Source of the DNA: Lachnospiraceae bacterium UBA7729
Lineage (GTDB): Bacteria > Bacillota > Clostridia > Lachnospirales > Lachnospiraceae
Length of the DNA: 61,559 bases
Direction of reading: 5' to 3'
Assembly (NCBI GenBank): GCA_002482005.1
Contig: DLFD01000037.1
Location: 1-61,559, forward strand
Of this stretch, positions 58,917-61,559 are shown in pieces; positions within the stretch are counted from its first letter, which is position 1, and each line of letters starts with the position of its first letter. The position numbers and the translations under genes are program-made. The notes beneath the pieces were generated by a model. It was given only the letters and a program-made list of their open reading frames with translations. It had not been told where the DNA came from and ran no database searches.

Positions 58917-59672
58917 ATGGCACAGGGAACGAATATCGAGGTTCGCGCGGAGATGCATGTGGTGGACAGCAAGGATGTCCTTGCAATGGGAGACGTATAT
59001 CTGGACCAGAACATCGTGCTTCACAACGTCCGTCTGGTCCAGACAGAAAAAGACGGAAAGGTGCTCAACTTCGTTTCATTTCCGCAGAAGCAGAGAGGAG
59101 ACAAGTGGGAGCCGGTCGTCATCTTCAAGGATGCCGACCTGAAAGCAAAGGTGATCGCCGCGGTGAAGGAGGCTTCCCTGAAGGAGATCAAAAGGGCCTT
59201 CAAGCCGCAGGATATCGTCGCGGAGGTGCGAATCTACGAGATGGATAACACCAGAGGCTATGCTTCGGTCACCTATGCGGATGCCATCCAGCTCGAGAAC
59301 ATCCGCATCCAGGAGAAGGACGGGAAGCTTTCCTGCGTATTTCCCTTCGTCCATTCCGACAGCGGCTTTCAGACACTGGCAGGCCCGGCACACGGTAGCA
59401 TGTACCGCGCCTTGTCGGAAGCAGTTCTTAAGGAATACCAGCAGAAGAAACTGGAATACGACCAGACGCGCAGTGTACCGGGACAGGGAAGCCCGCGGGA
59501 AGGCGGGCAGACGCAGGGCCAGCCGGGGCAGAGCCGTCCGGGGCAGAGTGCACCAGACCAGAACGCACCGGATCAGGAAATGCCACGGCTCCCGTGGGAT
59601 GATCCGGAACCTGCAGCCTCGTATCAGCCGGCACAGAGCGCTCCGAAGAAGGAGCGGGGAAGGAGTATCTGA
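58917..59672 (+). CDS. Double SpoVG-domain protein
   Basis: 251 residues with AGGAGG before the ATG. Two SpoVG-like domains lie in tandem (about 5-85 and 100-180). Each has a strand-turn pattern with 'GDVYLDQNIVLHNVRLVQ' and a similar 'ASVTYADAIQLENIRI' block, then a 'FVSFPQKQRG' or 'VFPFVHSDSGF' stretch. A Gln/Pro-rich tail follows. SpoVG binds nucleic acids in Firmicutes. Here it is an ICE gene, likely a regulator or DNA accessory. The stop overlaps the next start. Confidence 0.83.
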   Translation: MAQGTNIEVRAEMHVVDSKDVLAMGDVYLDQNIVLHNVRLVQTEKDGKVLNFVSFPQKQRGDKWEPVVIFKDADLKAKVIAAVKEASLKEIKRAFKPQDIVAEVRIYEMDNTRGYASVTYADAIQLENIRIQEKDGKLSCVFPFVHSDSGFQTLAGPAHGSMYRALSEAVLKEYQQKKLEYDQTRSVPGQGSPREGGQTQGQPGQSRPGQSAPDQNAPDQEMPRLPWDDPEPAASYQPAQSAPKKERGRSI

Positions 59673-60784
59673 TGGCGGAAGCAGGAGATGCAGTACAGCT
59701 CGTGATCGCGGCGGCGAGGGGCGGATACCTTCTCGCCAAAGGATCTTACCTTCTTCTTCTGAAAATGCTGCAGCTGACACAGGCGCTTTACTACAGCAAC
59801 TGGGCCGGGTCGGTGAAATACAAGAAGCTGATCAAGATGAAGGGACCGGACCTGGTCTTTCTGAATGCCGGAACGGAGGATCCGGCAATCCTTGAGGCGA
59901 TCGAGAAGAACATGGAGGACCACGGCGTCCTCTTCGCCAGGCTGCCGGATCTCTGCGGCGGGGACGGAAGGACTCAGTACGCGATCGGATCGGACGACGT
60001 CGCCAAGATGCGGGCTGTCCTTCTGGACCACGCGAACAGCAAGTACAAGAATATCCGGTTCGGTCCGATCAGTGAGGCGGAGTATCTTCACACCGGCATC
60101 GGACCGGACGGGAAGGAAAATGAAGAGCTACGCAGGATGCGTGAGAGCGCAAAGGAAGGCGTGAAGACGCAGCCGGAACCTGAGATGGGGAAGGCGGAAA
60201 AAGAACCGGAAAAGAAAGAAGCGAAAGAAGGGAAAGAAGAGAGAGAGATGAAACCGGAGCCGGATCCGGCGGTCAGAAAGGACCCTGCGGACACGCCTGA
60301 CATCCAGAAGCAGCGTCTGGAGGAGACCTTCCGTGACCCGCGGATTCGCATGAGGGAACTGGACGCGGAGGGAAGATCCGCCGATTACGTCTTCCTTCCG
60401 GGGGAGCCCATTTCCAGAAACGGACGATTCTTCGAGTTTGAGCTGGACAGGGACAACTCCATCTTTATTCCGGTTGGGGATGCCCTGGTGGCGGAGAACC
60501 AGGCCAAGTACGGACCTTCCGAAAAGCATGGCGCTGTACTCTTCAAGAGCAGTACCTATACGACCGTGCAGCGGAAGACCCGCAGCTTCCAGAAGCTGTC
60601 CGGGAAAAAGGCAATCCTCTGGGTCACGAAGGGAGTGCTGCAGAAGACCGGACAGGAGATGAGCAAAGCCGCGCAGTCCCTCGACGCTCCTCATCAGAAG
60701 GCACCTTCCAAGGGTCCGGACATGCCGAAGGAGACGGTCCCCAAGGCTGCAGTCCCGAAGGCGGCCCCGAAGAAGACACTTTGA
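59672..60784 (+). CDS. PcfB/DUF3801-like protein upstream of the coupling protein
   Basis: 370 residues. A helical, partly hydrophobic N-terminus (about 8-45), an alpha/beta domain (DLVFLNAGTEDPAILEAIEKN and GVLFARLPDL), a highly charged Lys/Glu linker (about 150-210), and a C-terminal part of beta character. Position directly before VirD4 is that of pcfB in Gram-positive conjugation operons, where PcfB works with the coupling protein. Sequence support for the family is modest. Confidence 0.6.
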   Translation: MAEAGDAVQLVIAAARGGYLLAKGSYLLLLKMLQLTQALYYSNWAGSVKYKKLIKMKGPDLVFLNAGTEDPAILEAIEKNMEDHGVLFARLPDLCGGDGRTQYAIGSDDVAKMRAVLLDHANSKYKNIRFGPISEAEYLHTGIGPDGKENEELRRMRESAKEGVKTQPEPEMGKAEKEPEKKEAKEGKEEREMKPEPDPAVRKDPADTPDIQKQRLEETFRDPRIRMRELDAEGRSADYVFLPGEPISRNGRFFEFELDRDNSIFIPVGDALVAENQAKYGPSEKHGAVLFKSSTYTTVQRKTRSFQKLSGKKAILWVTKGVLQKTGQEMSKAAQSLDAPHQKAPSKGPDMPKETVPKAAVPKAAPKKTL

Positions 60785-60803
60785 GGAAAGGAGGCGGGTG
60801 CAA

Positions 60804-61328
60804 ATGGATGCTTCGGAACATGAAAACAGCAGGAAGAAGGCCGACCGGACCTTCTTCCTCATTCTCCTGCCTTTCTTCGTCTATCTCGGCTACTGCATCG
60901 GTCTCTTCCCGGTCCGGCATGTGACGCTGGACAACCTCTCAGACGGCGTCCTGGACGTTTTGCTTCATCCATTTCCTTTCGCAGTATCGGACTGGACGAT
61001 CAAAACCATCGCGGCAAGCCTGCTGATCTGGTTCGCCCTGTTCCTGAAGGCAGCCGGACATGACGGCAATTTCATGCCCGGCAAGGAATTCGGGACAGCC
61101 CGGTTTGCGGATATCGGTGAGGTAAATGAAGAACTGGCGGACCCGGATGATTCCATGAACAAGATTCTGTCCCAGCATGTCCGGGTGAGCCTGGACACGC
61201 ATCGGACGGGACTGAACAACAATGTCGTCGTCATCGGCGGTTCCGGCGCAGGCAAGTCCTTCTACTTCGTCCAGCCGAATGGCCTGCTCTGCAATACGTC
61301 CATGATTTTCACGGACCCCAAAGGATAG
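60804..61328 (+). pseudogene. VirD4/TraG coupling protein, interrupted by a mobile element
   Basis: 174 residues remain from the ATG at 60804 (GGAGG upstream; a GTG at 60798 is possible). Two membrane helices (about 17-37 and 65-82) and Walker A GGSGAGKS (145-152) are as in VirD4/TraG. The frame runs into TDPKG and then hits TAG at 61326 where foreign sequence begins; family members continue with Glu and some 400 more residues. The coupling protein delivers relaxase-DNA to the channel, so its loss should stop transfer. The rest of the gene presumably lies right of the inserted element, outside this window. Confidence 0.88.
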
Positions 61329-61559
61329 TTTGTATTAAGACAAATGAATTTTGGGCATAACGATACAGACGGACATCGAAAGGAGGCGGCGTATTATGAG
61401 GACTCAGCTATCGACTGAGCCGGGGAAGATAACGGCATTGTACGAGCGTCTGTCGAGAGACGATGAACAGCAGGGGGACTCCAACAGCATCATCAATCAG
61501 AAGCAATACCTGATGGATTTCTGCTCTCAGCAGGGTTTTCAGAATGTCCGGCACTTTAC
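61326..61559 (+). mobile_element. Left end of a serine-recombinase mobile element inserted in the coupling-protein gene
   Basis: Coding similarity to VirD4 stops at 61325, right after GGA. The new sequence opens with TTTGT-ATTAAG-ACAAA (61329-61344), a short inverted repeat that could be a recombinase binding site. A large serine recombinase gene starts 70 bases in. The junction shows GA at 61324-61325, the crossover dinucleotide known for TndX/TnpX-type recombinases. The right end is outside the window. Confidence 0.8.
61396..61559 (+). CDS. Large serine recombinase, N-terminal part
   Basis: The gene runs off the window, giving 54 complete codons. AGGAGG stands nine bases before the ATG. 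The resolvase-domain start is clear: ALYERLSRDDEQQGDSNSI followed by Q-x4-L, with the catalytic Ser in YERLS. The sequence matches the TndX/TnpX and Tn4451/Tn5397-type family of integrases, which move whole elements by site-specific recombination. It is the probable integrase of the inserted element. Confidence 0.9.
   Translation, partial: MRTQLSTEPGKITALYERLSRDDEQQGDSNSIINQKQYLMDFCSQQGFQNVRHF

Larger units (their letters stand above)
27093..61325. mobile_element. Integrative and conjugative element, main body (ends not seen)
   Basis: Conjugation genes (VirB2, VirB6, PrgI, VirB4, hydrolases), oriT, MobC, MobA and the coupling protein run in one direction with typical ICE accessory families (DUF5688, SpoVG, PcfB-like). 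The left limit is set at the first small gene as a guess; hsp20 and the block left of it look more chromosomal, although the polymerase/XRE/ImmA genes might also be element-borne. No integrase or attachment site was found. Confidence 0.6.

Overview
The window looks like a Clostridia (Lachnospiraceae-like) chromosome. Genes have Gram-positive ribosome binding sites (AGGAGG-type). There is a LexA/DinR-type SOS box, a CIRCE operator, SpoVG-like proteins, and many ECF sigma / membrane anti-sigma pairs. This taxonomic call is an inference from gene content and style; no rRNA or tRNA gene is visible.

Region 1 (about 1-19.7 kb) is chromosomal signalling. Five ECF sigma factor genes lie within 17 kb. 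Four are coupled by overlap or tight spacing to single-pass anti-sigma-like proteins. The fifth heads an operon with an ABC transporter (ATPase plus two or three membrane proteins). Between them are an OmpR-type response regulator / histidine kinase pair, a membrane-anchored polysaccharide deacetylase, and a secreted protein carrying a GGADGPTSI motif. A family of five related hairpins separates these units. A 349-bp IS21-like miniature element with an intact 6-bp target duplication sits upstream of the two-component system.

Region 2 (19.7-26.7 kb) is a stress and DNA-damage block. It holds a LexA-box-controlled Y-family DNA polymerase with a YolD-like protein, a DUF5131 (Gp37/Gp68-like) protein, an ImmA/IrrE peptidase and an XRE repressor, all on the minus strand. 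Divergent from these is a 656-residue ImmA-XRE fusion with a near-consensus promoter. An Hsp20 gene under a CIRCE-covered promoter follows.

Region 3 (about 27-61.3 kb) is most of an integrative and conjugative element (ICE). It has small control genes next to an iteron-like array (ATGACAAAAT, 20-21 bp period), a secreted tyrosine phosphatase-like protein, and a 2,902-residue Cna_B-repeat surface protein. The type IV secretion genes follow: VirB2-like, VirB6/TrbL-like, PrgI, VirB4, two peptidoglycan hydrolases and three related membrane-anchored proteins. Next come a candidate oriT with a MOBP-like nic sequence, MobC-like and MobA relaxase genes, and a small cargo patch (CrtO-like acyltransferase, DUF4160, small membrane proteins). 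A second conserved ICE operon carries pentapeptide-repeat, DUF5688, double SpoVG and PcfB-like genes and ends in the VirD4/TraG coupling protein. The ICE integrase and both ICE ends are not seen.

Region 4 (61,326 to the end) is the left end of a second mobile element carrying a large serine recombinase. It has inserted into the coupling-protein gene just after the codons for the conserved TDPKG motif, so the host ICE probably cannot transfer itself while the insert is present.
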